From contig CM046881.1 of assembly GCA_025667525.1 (NCBI GenBank), forward strand, positions 500,113,627 through 500,177,626: DNA of 64,000 nt, in the 5' to 3' direction. Both the position numbers and the translations under genes were made by a program. Of the stretch, positions 11,874 through 23,002 are shown piece by piece; the first letter of the stretch is position 1; the number at the start of each line of letters is the position of its first letter. Source of the DNA: Glebionis coronaria. Taxonomy: Eukaryota; Streptophyta; Magnoliopsida; Asterales; Asteraceae. The notes below the pieces were generated by a model. That model saw nothing but the letters and a program-made list of their open reading frames with translations. It was not told the origin of the DNA and searched no databases.

Positions 11874-12137
11874 CTATAGTGGATAGGTGATTGAAGATTC
11901 GTGTTTGTGTTCTTGATTTTCGTGCCTAATATTGATCTAGATCATTCGATCCAATTTGTTTGTGTTTTTTATGGTTTAATCTTCATACAAATCATCTACA
12001 TAGTTGTGGTAGTGATTTGGTATTGTTACTTTGGTTAAAAACACAAAATTTTTGGGTGTTTGGATAATTTTTTGGCTCAAAATCTCGAATTGGTTGGGTT
12101 TTATCCGAGAACAGTGGAAATTCGGATACTCGTTTTC

Positions 12138-12640
12138 ACATTGTGACAGAATTTGCTTGTTTTCCATCGTTATGAGCTAGGGTTTAACATTGTGATCCAT
12201 ATTGCGATCCAGATTGCGATAGGTGGTTCTTATTTTGTGATATTGCGACAGCTTATTAGTTGGGTATTGCGATAGCTTTTAATAGTGATATTGCGACATA
12301 AGTTATTTTGTAGTATTGCGATAGAATCAAAAGGGGTGCATTGCGATAGACTGATTTGGCATTGCGACATAACTTGTTTTGTGCATTGTGACAGAATTGG
12401 TTGTGCTATTGCGATATAAACTTATTGTGACATTGTGATAGGAACTTATTGTGACATTGCGATAGAAACTTGAGTAGCATTGCGATATAAATTTTTTGTC
12501 ATTGCGATAGGCTTAAGAGAGACATTGCGACAGAATATTTTTGGCATTGCGACAGAGTTGCTTTTGAGACATTGCGATAGATTTTGAGTTTTGGCATTGC
12601 GATAGATCAAACTTTTTAGGTATTGCGACAAATTTGCACA
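12138..12640 (+). repeat. Leader array of the core YATTGCGAYAG
   Basis: About 21 copies of ATTGCGATAG, ATTGCGACAG or one-base variants, spaced about 20-30 bases, with spacers that do not resemble each other. It sits between PBS and gag, so it is in the transcribed leader. The long minus-strand frame across it has repeated IAM/RNV peptides only because of the repeat. Confidence 0.85.
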
Positions 12641-12834
12641 ACTTTGAGGATTTTTGAATATTCTGAAAATACACATAAAAAAATTCGAACATTCATGTCT
12701 TTTTTGGTCTTGGAGAATTTTTTTGGTTTTTCGAGAACATTTTTAAGGGATTTCATCAATCTTTTTCAAATTGTAAATCACAGTCACATCACAACACATC
12801 TACTAAGATCCTAATCCATTCACAAGTATTCACC

Positions 12835-14064
12835 ATGTCTAACACCAACATCTACATTGCGACTAATCAAATTCGTTTAGAAAAAGGTAGCAACGGTAAT
12901 CCACCTGTGCTGACAGTCGGTTGCTACGTTCAGTGGAGATCTCATTTCCTGAGATTTCTTGATGGAAAAGAGATCCGAACCGCTCTTCGTTATTGCCTTG
13001 AGAATCCACCTCCAGTTTTTTAATTCTGACCCATTACTACACAAACAGAAGATGGTACTTCATCAACTACACGAGATATGGAGGATTTCGACACATGTCC
13101 TGCTGAGAAAGAGAAACTCCTCCAAGATGAAGCTGATGTTGTTAACTACATACTCACTGGGATTGATAACAATATCTATTACACGGTTGATGCATATCCT
13201 AATGCTATGGAAATGTGGAATGCAATTCACCGATTGAAGCAAGGTTAGTCGATCAATGTTCAAGATCTAGAGACTAATCTACTTTGGGAGTTTGGAAAAT
13301 TCACATCCAAGGATGGTGAATCCATTGACTCATATTACTCGAGATTCAACAAAATGATGAATGAGATTTTCAGAAATCAGTTCACCATCTCCAATAATCA
13401 TGGCAATGTTCAGTTTTTACTTCAACTCAAACCGGAATGGCAAAGGTTTGTGGCTTTGGTTAAACAAAAGGAAGATATCAAGATTATCTCCTATCACAAA
13501 CTTTACATCTTGAAACAACATCAAAATGAAGTGAATGAACTAAGGGCTAAAAAGGCAGAACGGTCTGCTAACTCTATTGCTTTTATGGCTGCTACTTTAA
13601 CAAACCCCGTTCACCGTCAACAACCACCTATTCATTCCTCAATGTCATTAAGCTCATCCACCAAAAATCTAGCGACTGCTAGAAACAAAGAAAAAGCATT
13701 TGTCCCCACTCCACCGCCAAAATATGACACTGAGTCAAATGGAGACAGTGATGATGAACAAACTTCAAGGGATAAGAAGATTGAGGAACTCATGTCTTTA
13801 CTCACCACAACTTATAAGAAGATCTACAAACCTACCAACAACAACCTCATATCATCATCCAATGCTAGATATAATGAAGTTGATCATGCACCTAGGTATG
13901 ATCGTGATGCTAGGTATGATAATAAAAGAATGCCAAATCAAGTTGTGGCTAGAGATACTGTAGGAACTCTGGTTGTGCAAAAGACTGGGATTCGGTGCTT
14001 CAACTGTAAGGTATTTGGGCACATGACTAAGGAATGTAAGAAGCTAAAACGGGTTAAGGATTGA
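12835..14064 (+). pseudogene. Copia Gag with CCHC zinc knuckle, frameshifted
   Basis: Gag nucleocapsid precursor. Reading starts at the ATG at 12835 (MSNTNIYIATN...), passes a PPVLTVGCYVQWRSHFLRFLDG-type N-terminal Gag motif and breaks at 13021. It continues in another frame from about 13077 (AEKEKLLQDEADVVNYIL-like) to a TAG at 13246 within the helical Gag domain, then is open from 13354 to 14064. The C-terminal part has the zinc knuckle C-x2-C-x4-H-x4-C (13996-14037) preceded by an Arg/Asp-rich stretch. At least two frame changes and one stop make it non-functional. It directly follows the leader array. Confidence 0.88.
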
Positions 14065-16815
14065 GGATATCACAAGGAAAAGATGTTGTTGTGTAAGAAA
14101 GAAGAAGCAGGGATTCCACTCACAGCAGATGAAGTTGACTGGCGTGATGACACTGACGATGAAGCCGACGATCAAGAGTTGGAGGCACATTACGTGTACA
14201 TGGCAAATATTTAAGAAGTGATTCCAAAGACTGCTGATAATTCTAGACCTATCTTTGATTCCGAGTCAATTGAAAAGGTACCATCAAATGATAACTATAA
14301 TGTGTTTGCTATTAAACGACGACATCCTAAGCAACCCTAAAGCATCAATGACACATATGTAATGGACACGGAGGATAGTAATATCTCTACGGATTCACAA
14401 CATATGTGTAATGATGACGGAAATACTACTTAGGATACTGACTCGGAAGAGGACCGTGATTTGCTTGTGTTTATTATTGATTCTTTAAAACGTGAAATTA
14501 ATGAAAACAAAGAGGCTAATAAACGTCTGAAGCAAGCAAACACATCCTTAGCTGAGGAGATAGACATGCTTAAAGAGTGTGATTATGTAAAAGAAGCTGA
14601 TCGACGAGTTGCAATAGCTAATGGTTTGGTATATGAACGTAAGGTGCTCAACGAACAATATTTTTTTGAAGTAACACACAAAATTCATATGTCAAAACAA
14701 GAGATATAGGAACTTGAAGAATAACTGCTGCTACATAAAGTCCAGATTACTGAGTTAGAGTCGGTTAACAAAAAACAAACTGAGCTTTATAAAACTCGTG
14801 AAGATAAGGATATTGAAAAAATTCTTGCTTTGGAAAAGAGAGTCGAAACGTTAAACAATATTGTTTACAAAACGGGTCAGTCTATTCAAACTATGAACAT
14901 GCTTAATAGAAATATCAAAACGAGTTTTGCTAAGCCTGAATATCTCAAGAAAGTTCAAACTATCAAGCCTGATCTTTATGATATCGGTTGTTATGTTGAT
15001 AATCTTGCTCTTATGCTTTCCCCTGACTGCGATGAAATCATTCGTCATTAAACCTTTCTGATTCTAATAATCATGTTAAGTTTTTTCCTCAAAAAGAGCT
15101 TTCCAAAGAACAAAATATGTATACAAATCTTCCACCACCAAGTCCTGAAACGGAAAAGAAAGTTTCTTTAAAAAGGGGTTTCAAAAAGCAATCAGTTTTG
15201 TTAGAAAAACAAATTTCGGATGACAAACGTAAACGGGATGAAAAAAGTAGAAGTGTTCATCAATTTGAGTTTATAAAACAAGGTGTTTTAAATTTTTACA
15301 AAGGTGTCGTCGACTATGAAAAAGTTTCTAGGGATACTGTTTGGAATATTAAACCTAACTCACAAGTAGAAGTCGTCATTCAACAATGCATTGTTCCAAC
15401 CATTGATGATCTTTCAAATAATGTGGAAATGTTTATAACGCTCTCACTGAGGAAATGTTAACTGATTTAAGGTATGTTAAATCTCTTGAAGAAGAAGTTG
15501 ATTTTCTTCAAACAAAATTAAAGACACAAGAACACCAACTTTCTAACGAAATTGATCGAATTTTGAAGGAATACTTTTATGCTGACGATATGAATGCTAT
15601 ACTTGGTGTGTATACCGATCTTGATCAATATTGTCATGTAGCATGTCTAGTGTCAGAAACGGACGAGAAATGTCACAATCTTGAAGTTGAGCTTTCGAAA
15701 CAAATTCAGTCATATAACAAACTTAGAAAAGTTTTTCCCAACTTGAGAAACACTCCATTTCTCTTGAACTTGCTTTACAAAAAGGTGATAAATCTCATAA
15801 TCATAAAAAGTGTCAAGAACTGGCAGCTTATTTGGTTCGCCAATTAAATGAAAAAGGTTTCAAAGTAAATGATTTGAAATCCTAGCTACAAGAAAGGGAC
15901 ATAGCCATTAGTGAGTTACAAAAACTCATTGGGAAATGAAAGGAAAGTCTGTTTTGGGTAAACCATCCATCGTTCGTCAACCGAATGCGGTTAAATGCCC
16001 TAAATCATCTGTTTTGGGACAATCCCCACAAACATTGCCTAAGATAGGAAATGATAAGAGCTCAAATGTGATAGCACCAGGAATGTATAAGATGAACACT
16101 AGGACCACTCAAACTGGAACATCGCGGTTACCTTAGTATTCTAGGAAAACTAATCAACGTGTCTCTTCTTCTACACGAGTAATTCCCGCTACTAGCGTTA
16201 GCGGACCACAGCTTAAGAGCACTAGAATGCAAGATAAGGTAATGCCTAACAATAGTCAAGGAAAGAAGTTGGAAGTAGAAGACCATCGTAGGAATTTTAA
16301 TTTTTCTAAGAATAAAATGTCTGTAACTGCATGTAATGACGGTTTGAATGCTAAGACATCGAACGTTGAATTCGCTTGTGTTGAATGTGGAAAATGTGTT
16401 CGTACTTTCAGTCATGATGCTTGTGCTCTTAATCATAATGGCATGAATGCTGGAAATAGGAAGCCTATTCTTGTGCCCACTAGTACTAGAAAACCCATAA
16501 AAACTTTGAACCAATCCACTGATACACTTAAGAAACTAAGTACGTTAGACTACACTACTCTACGTAGACAAAACAGGTTAAAGAAGCTTTATGAGAACAT
16601 GATTAGGACATGTACACGGGAGTATTCGAGATTTACACCACCCACATACAAATGGGTACCTAATTTAACCACTTTAGTGATTGGGTCTATGAATATCAAC
16701 TTGCCTCTAGAATTCGCATCTAGACCGACTACTACTTTGGAACCTGTTTCTATCAAGGGCTCCCATTTTTCAAATGCTACATTGTCTTCTAATTCTTCTG
16801 CAGCTTGTCGAAATC
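14065..16815 (+). pseudogene. Gag-to-protease linker of the copia, coiled-coil-like
   Basis: About 2.75 kb that reads in shifting frames as a charged, Lys/Glu-rich polypeptide: an Asp/Glu-rich part (14120-14460), a segment with heptad-like Leu/Ile spacing (14461-14710, INENKEANKRLKQANTSLAE), further helical blocks (14830-15050, 15117-15460, 15455-15847), and a basic Ser/Thr-rich part with a Cys/His cluster (CVECGKC...H...H, about 16375-16440). Stops occur every few hundred bases. Such a linker before the protease is seen in some large copia elements; its function is unknown. I recognise no other domain. Confidence 0.7.
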
Positions 16816-16874
16816 ATTCTATTCATAATGGACTCCGGGTGCACAAAGCACATGACGGGCAATCTCAAGCTTCT
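16816..16874 (+). pseudogene. Copia protease, N-terminal fragment
   Basis: Encodes the aspartic protease active-site region: DSG at 16831-16839 followed by CTKHMTGN. The reading frame is cut exactly at 16874 by the LTR of element B2 and resumes after the CTTCT target duplication at 34235-34239 (LINFVEKFLGTV). The catalytic Asp survives. Confidence 0.9.
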
Positions 16875-17302
16875 TAATAAGTGTGAAAACACTTATCCTT
16901 TTACCACTTATTTCCAATAATAACAAGACCAAAATGTGTATTTTATGTCGTAAAAGTCGGAATTATGCGTGGTTTGTGTTTTTATTGTGTTTTAGGACCA
17001 AAAGATGAAAAAAGGAAGAAAACACGGGCTTTTATCAAAGAAAATGAGAAAAGAGGAAGTCAAAAGATCAAGAATGTACAAAGAACGGAAGTCCAAGGCC
17101 TATTCTGAAGATTTATCGAAGAAAAAGTCTAAAGACGGAAGTTTAATGAAGTCGAAGAACTCAAGTATAATAGAAGAAGAAATAAGACAAGTTCAATTAA
17201 TATCGACAAATCCCGAGACGGCGTCGAGAAAGACAAAGGATTTAAATCGAGTCGAGATGAGAAGAAAGAAAGAGGAAGCAACACATGCACCTCCCTGTCT
17301 CC

Positions 17303-17336
17303 TATAAATACCCTCCTAATGACACATTAGGAGGGT
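17303..17336 (+). promoter_or_regulatory. TATA box plus start-site hairpin in the B2 LTR
   Basis: TATAAATA (17303-17310) overlaps by one base a perfect inverted repeat, ACCCTCCTAATG (17310-17321) and CATTAGGAGGGT (17325-17336), loop ACA. The 3' LTR has the identical arrangement (32853-32886). Transcription starts usually lie about 25-35 bases after a TATA box, so the repeat is in the core promoter and at most partly in the RNA. Confidence 0.65.
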
Positions 17337-17891
17337 GTTAGCTAGTTTATTTTTCTTTCTTTAGTTTTATTTTTAGAGAGAGAAAGTGTTTAACTTTCTC
17401 TCACTAAAACTTCATCTTTTCTTTCATTTCATGTTTAAGCTTTGATTTGATCTTGTATTTTGGAATCATTAATCTATAAGTTCAAGTTAAGTTTTTCATA
17501 TTCAATCTCTTTCTACCTTTCTTGATTTTTACTTATTTGATCCGAAAATCATTCTTTATTTTTATTTAATTTTGATGTTTATGTGATTAAAAAGTTCATC
17601 TTTTTATTCCTATATAAGTTCTTATACGATTAAGCTTAAGGCTTGTTATGATTTTTGGCTTATTTCGTATTTAGCTTATTGGTTTCTAAGTTTACTTAAA
17701 AAAGTTTAGTCTTTTTAAAGTTTGATTCATAAAGTTTGCTTATTTCGTGTTTTAAAAGTTTTTAAATTTATGCTTGTTTTCATTTTGTTAAGATTTAAAT
17801 AAGTGCTTATTTTTCTTTGCTTATTTGTGCTTATTCGGTCCTGCTTATATGTCTTTGATTTCCATCGTATTATGCTTAAGGGTTTTACAAG

Positions 17892-18269
17892 TTACGATCA
17901 AGTAAGTGTGATCGCATAAACCCCTAGGGTTTCTACTTGCGATCCATTACTTCGATCACCAAGTACGATCGTTCACTATGATCACACTCATTAATCCTCA
18001 CCATGATCACTTGCTGCGATCGCGGTTGCGATCATTGAGTGCGATCTGTGGCTGCGATTGCTTGGGTGCGATCACTTGTTACGATCGCATTGAGTGCGAT
18101 CACCTATTCTACGATCACTAGGCTACGACTGACTGATACGATTGTAGGCTTTGATCACTGGGAGTACGATCTAAAGTCACGATCATGGTGGAGTACGATC
18201 ACCAGTTACGATCGCATTGAGTGCGATCCAGGATACGATCAAGAACCACGATCGCATTGACTGCGATCC
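17892..18269 (+). repeat. CGATC-motif array in the B2 5' LTR
   Basis: More than 25 copies of TACGATC, TGCGATC or CGATCAC/CGATCGC at 10-20 base spacing, with variable spacers, downstream of the TATA box. The 3' LTR copy is at 33442-33820. Translated frames are Ser/Arg/Tyr/Asp repeats and not genes. Confidence 0.85.
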
Positions 18270-18685
18270 TATTTCATTTTTCGTTTTTATATTTTATTTA
18301 AATTTCAAATTTAATTTTTCCCGCATTTTTACTTAGTGTTATTTTTAAACGAGTTTTGTCCTAGTTTATTTTTACCTAGTTTTCTAGTTTTAAATTCATT
18401 ACGTTTTAATTTCCAAAACTTGCACGCTTCCCGAAATCTCTATTTTTACCAAGTGTTTTACTAGTAATTTTTAGTTTAATTTTCAAAGCTTTAATTTAGT
18501 TTTTCTAGATTTGCTTTTAGCTTATTTTAATTACGTTTTGCACTTACCCTTCTAATAGAATAGGAAATCAACTCCCCCTTTTAGTGACCATTACCGACTA
18601 TTCCATCATTAACCGTGATCAATTCTATTAGATACCGAGAACGATATCGAGTACACACATGCTAAGCAAAAGTCATGTATTAAAT

Positions 18686-18703
18686 AGTGCTGCTGCCGGC
18701 TCT
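18686..18703 (+). promoter_or_regulatory. Decayed primer binding site of element B2
   Basis: TAGTGCTGCTGCCGGCTC versus the intact TGGCGCCGCTGCCGGCTC of B1: three transitions (one G to A, two C to T at CG positions), the pattern expected from methylated-cytosine deamination. Confidence 0.75.
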
Positions 18704-18851
18704 TTTCGTAAAGATTAACGGTTTTTAGTGGGAAATTGGATTTTGGGATCCCTTCTTTTAGTAACGTTATTTTCAAGCATAAAAATTTTCAAAAATCCAA
18801 AAACAATAAAAAAGATAAAAAAATTAAAAATATTTTATTTCCTTTTAGTGT

Positions 18852-20159
18852 ATGTGTACTCGATCTACGTCTTATCCTGAGCCCGAGACTCTTAGAGACA
18901 TAGATATGGCCGGTGTGCATAACAATAATAACAACCCACCCTACCCTAATTTGAATAACAATAACAACAACAACAATGTTTCCGCACCCGACCTACGAAC
19001 AATGGAGGAGCTTTGTCAACCAACCATGAACGGACGCGGAGGACCGATTGCGCCGATGCAAATCACGGCTCCTGAATTTTCGTTGAAAACATCACATGAT
19101 CCAGCAAGTTCAAAACGCTTGCCCGTTTCGCGGATTACCGGATGATGATGCCAACAAACATCTCGACAAGTTCATTACTGTCACTCAAGGCATGAAACTA
19201 CCCGGTGCTACCATGGATTTTCTTCGCCTTCACCTCTTTCTATACACTTTATCCCACCATGCCGAAAAATGATTTGATCGTCTTCCCAAAAATTCAATTC
19301 AAACATGGAATGACATGACTCAAAAAAAATTCTCGCGCTACTTTCCACCATCCATGGTTACTAGTCTTCGCAACCAAATCAGTGGATTTACACAAGAACC
19401 TGATGAGTCGCTTTTCGATGCTTGGGAATGCTATAATTTCTTGATCGACCGTTGTCCAAACCATAACATGCTCCCTGTTACTTTGATTGATACTTTCTAT
19501 AATGGTCTAACTTTTCGTGATCGTGATACAATTAATGCTGCCGCCAGTGGTACATTCATGAAGAGAAGACCTGAGGAGTGTAGAGAGCTGATAGAGAACA
19601 TGACCACTCACCACAAAAATTGGGATTCATCTGCATCTTCAAGGAATGACCAGAGGGCCAATGTTTCTTCTACATCATCCAACTCAAAGATAACCGAACT
19701 TACTCGCCAAATAGCTGAGATGAACAAAAACTTCTTAACCATGGCTACAAACCAATTTCAACAAGCTAAAGCTGTAGCAACTTCTTGTGAGATTTGCGGG
19801 GGTTCTCATTCATACATCGATTGTCCTACTCTTGACAATATGGAAAATGTGTATGCCGCCAGCGGTAACTTTTCTAAAGGAGGCTATCAAACACGTCCTC
19901 AAGGAGACCGTAACTTGCTAAGTTATCGTTCCAACAACTATCTATCTCCACCCAGTTTTTCTCCTCAAAACCAAAACCAAAACAATTTCAACCGCAACAA
20001 TCAAAGCCAACCTTGAGCTACCAATCAATATCAATCCCAAAGAAACCCATATCCACCTCAAGGAAATAATTCAGCTTACCAAGCCCCACCTCTCAATCAA
20101 CCCACGACATTGAACCAAGACCTCGAAGCTTACATGAGGACCAATAGAGATATGGTGAC
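18852..20159 (+). pseudogene. Athila gag of element B2, N-terminal and central parts
   Basis: Start ATG at 18852 gives MCTRSTSYPEPETL, an Asn run, then PIAPMQITAPEF. Frame is lost near 19140 and a stop lies at 19270; a second open stretch (19315-20016) holds the retrotransposon Gag core (FSRYFPPSMVTSLRNQISGF, ESLFDAWE, DTFYNGL) and a C-x2-C-x3-H-x4-C knuckle near 19791-19830. A TGA at 20014 ends it. The reading continues to 20159, where the solo LTR was inserted, and resumes at 22998. Confidence 0.88.
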
Positions 20160-22997
20160 TGTAAAACCCGCATGCTTTTACCATGAATAGTACCCTTAGG
20201 ATCGTACGTACTAGATTAAAACTTTCCTAATATAGCATGATTACGATTACGTGTTAGGATTTTACGTATTACGTACGTGTTAGAACACGATAAGTATTTA
20301 CTACGCACGATCACGTAATATTTATTTGACGATAATTAATCACGAACATGCGATCATGAAATCATGAACGTAATTAAAACACGGACTATTATTAATTGCG
20401 TATATATATTTATTACGAGCGTAATTAAATATATTAGATCACGGTATTTACGTAACGAGAACACTTAAAGCACGAACACAAATAATCACAAACGTTTAAA
20501 TTAACATCGAGACATGGAAAAAGGTACGGGTACCCCAAGTGGGGCCCCTACCCGCGGCTAGAAGGGCAAATGGGCCAAGACTATTTGTCAAATTTACTAA
20601 AAGGGAAAAAGGGGATTTTCACTACTCATTTAATTATTACAGAAGATTTTTAGAAAAACCAATAACCCTTCCTCCCTTGTCTTCTTTGTGCCGCCACCCT
20701 ACAGCCACCACAAGGAGGTGGTTTGTGATCTTGGATCTTGGAAATTAAGTTGGTGATTGTGTTTGTTCTTCATCCTTTTGATCCACGAATTCGGTAAATC
20801 CTTTTTAAACTTTTTCTTTTGACTGATCTTTTAATAAATCAAGAACATGTTATGTTTTTACAAAAACCTAATAATTAAACATGGATCTAACATGATTTGG
20901 GGTTAAATAAAATCAAAAGTATGTTTTAAGGGGTGTTTGTTTTTTGCCGCAGGCTGCACCGAACCCGAAGGGGTTTCGGTTTGGCCAAACCGAGCACCAC
21001 CAAGACCATACGGTCTTGGTTGGTGTGTGTGGGTCCCACGGCAGCAGTAAACACGGGGTACCCCAAGTTGGTTCGGGGTACGGTGTCGATTTCATGTCCG
21101 TTTCATTGTTTTTAGCTTAGATCCGGTTCATGGTGTATGTTTAGTTTTTTTATGTTTTATGATCTTAGGTTAAAAATTAAATTAACAAATGATATGATTA
21201 ATTTAATAACATGACTTAGGTTATTTTAATTATTATAATCATGAAATTAATTAAAGTAAGTATTTTATATTTTAGATTTATAATTAATTAATTATTTAAA
21301 AACCATGACTATAATTAATTAATTAACATGACTTAGGTTATATTATTAATATATAATAATACATGTTTTAACATAAGTATTTAACTTTATTTAATTAAAA
21401 ACATGTTATACTTTAATTAAATATTTTAACCTATAGTTTAATTTAATTACATGAAATAATTATTAAACTATACATTATATCATATGACTTAGAAAATAAT
21501 CATGAAAACACTTAGACTTATATACTTAGCTTATTTAACCAGCTAATTTCTATTTATGGAAACTTTCTATTGTTAGAAACTTATCTATTTTAAGCAGTAA
21601 TTCTATTTTTGGAAACTTTCTATTTTTGGAAACTTTCTATTTTTGGTAACTTTCTATTTTTGGAAACTTCTATTTTTGGAAACTTTCTATTTTTGGAAAC
21701 TTTCTATTTTTGGAAACTTTCTATTTTAGGAAACCTGTTATTTTTGGAAAGTTACTTATTATTACATAGTAAGTATAATAATACATGAAATACCAGAAAT
21801 ACTTAATCAGATTAAATAGAATATAAGATAAACACAGTTTTAAGGCTTTAAAACAGTAAAACATGGTAAGAACACATAAAATAAGCTAAGACATGACGTA
21901 AAACCAGCTACGTAATTAGTAAGCAGATACTTATTCATGTATGTATTTATGTAGCACTAGTGATTTGGAAGTAGGATTCCTCTCAGTTCATCTTCTTCGT
22001 TCACTGGACATAAGGTACAGATTCCCGTCCTTTCAGTATGGACATTCTTTCCTTATTAGGATTCCCTGTTTGCAGCCAACTGTTTTCCCGTAGTATAAGT
22101 TACGTGTTTGATTGCTTATGTTTAATTAAGATTACCTATAGCCATATACATACATGACCAGTTACACCTAGTTATGGAGGTACCATAACCATAGCATTAG
22201 AGGCACTGATGTTATGACTTCACCACGGCGGAGTGATTGCTCCTGGCGTCCCTTCAGCTTTTGGCCATTTATATTATATTTATCATGTGGGGCGTATGGG
22301 TGCATCCTAGTTACATGTTTTTTATTCAAGATTTCATGGTGAATGTGGTGTGTGCCTTGCATCCTTCACAAGGAGCTGATCCCTACTACCCAAAAACCAG
22401 TATATTAAATTAGAGGCAGCCCCTCTAATTTGCATGATGAGGTCACCCCTCCAAGTATTCATGCACGGTGGATTTTCATGACCTATACTGGCTAATGGTA
22501 AAATATGACAAACAGTTTTTATAAGATAAACATAAGACTTTCAAACTATAAAACCAGTTTATTTAAGACTTAACCAGGTTACTCGGGACTTAGTTTTCTT
22601 CCACTGTTATATGTTATATGCTTATCCTATTCATGCTTTATTGTACATCCTTGCACTGAGCGTATTGCTATGCCGTTTTCCTTTTCTATGTTCCCAAAAC
22701 GGCAGGTACTCAGGGACGCTCGTAGACACTAAGAGTACGTGCATATAGACTGGAAGCTTTTTAGCCTTCTTTACTTTATGCATTTCCTTTCTTATGATAC
22801 TTATGCTTTGGACATTGTTTAGTCCTTTCCTTTATTATACTATGTTTGTGTGTGATGAGCTTTACTTTTGGACTACTGATGTTTGATTCTGGTATTTTCC
22901 TTTTATGGTCAAGTAATGTTTAGACATTTTTCCTTGTATGCTTTGATGACACGCCATAATTGCTGTGACATTTCCATTTCCAAAATGGGGTGTTACA
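20160..22997 (+). mobile_element. Solo LTR, chromovirus-type, TSD GTGAC
   Basis: TGTAAAACCC...GGGGTGTTACA, 2838 bases, flanked by perfect GTGAC duplications (20155-20159, 22998-23002). The 3' third matches the truncated copy at 5373-6240. Contains a GC-rich island with a 9-bp-arm hairpin (20999-21020), a duplicated GGTACCCCAAGT (20529-20540, 21057-21068) and a 17-bp tandem array (21547-21755). No internal coding region, so it formed by LTR-LTR recombination. The ATG-initiated frame entering from 22965 uses LTR sequence and is not a native start. Confidence 0.93.
21547..21755 (+). repeat. 17-bp tandem array CTATTTTTGGAAACTTT
   Basis: About eleven near-tandem copies, the central six almost perfect, decaying at both edges. 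AT-rich, inside the solo LTR. Confidence 0.85.
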
Positions 22998-23002
22998 GTG
23001 AC

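Larger units (their letters stand above)
16875..18683 (+). repeat. 5' LTR of element B2
   Basis: 1809 bases. Landmarks: terminal hairpin ATAAGTGT-GAAA-ACACTTAT (16877-16896); TATA box 17303-17310; a 12-bp hairpin immediately after it (17310-17336); a second 10-bp hairpin (17378-17402); GCTTATT-rich leader (17640-17860); CGATC-motif array (17892-18269). The downstream end is TGTATTA, next to a decayed PBS. Confidence 0.92.

Noticed and set aside
12446..12676. Minus-strand frame with repeated RN/IAM peptides across the copia leader
   Set aside because: The periodic peptide is the direct translation of the ATTGCGAYAG array.
18039..18260. Frames with repeated SYDRIECDPGYDQ-type peptides (also 33599-33802) as small repeat proteins
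   Set aside because: Translation of the CGATC array inside both B2 LTRs; no start context or conservation beyond the repeat.
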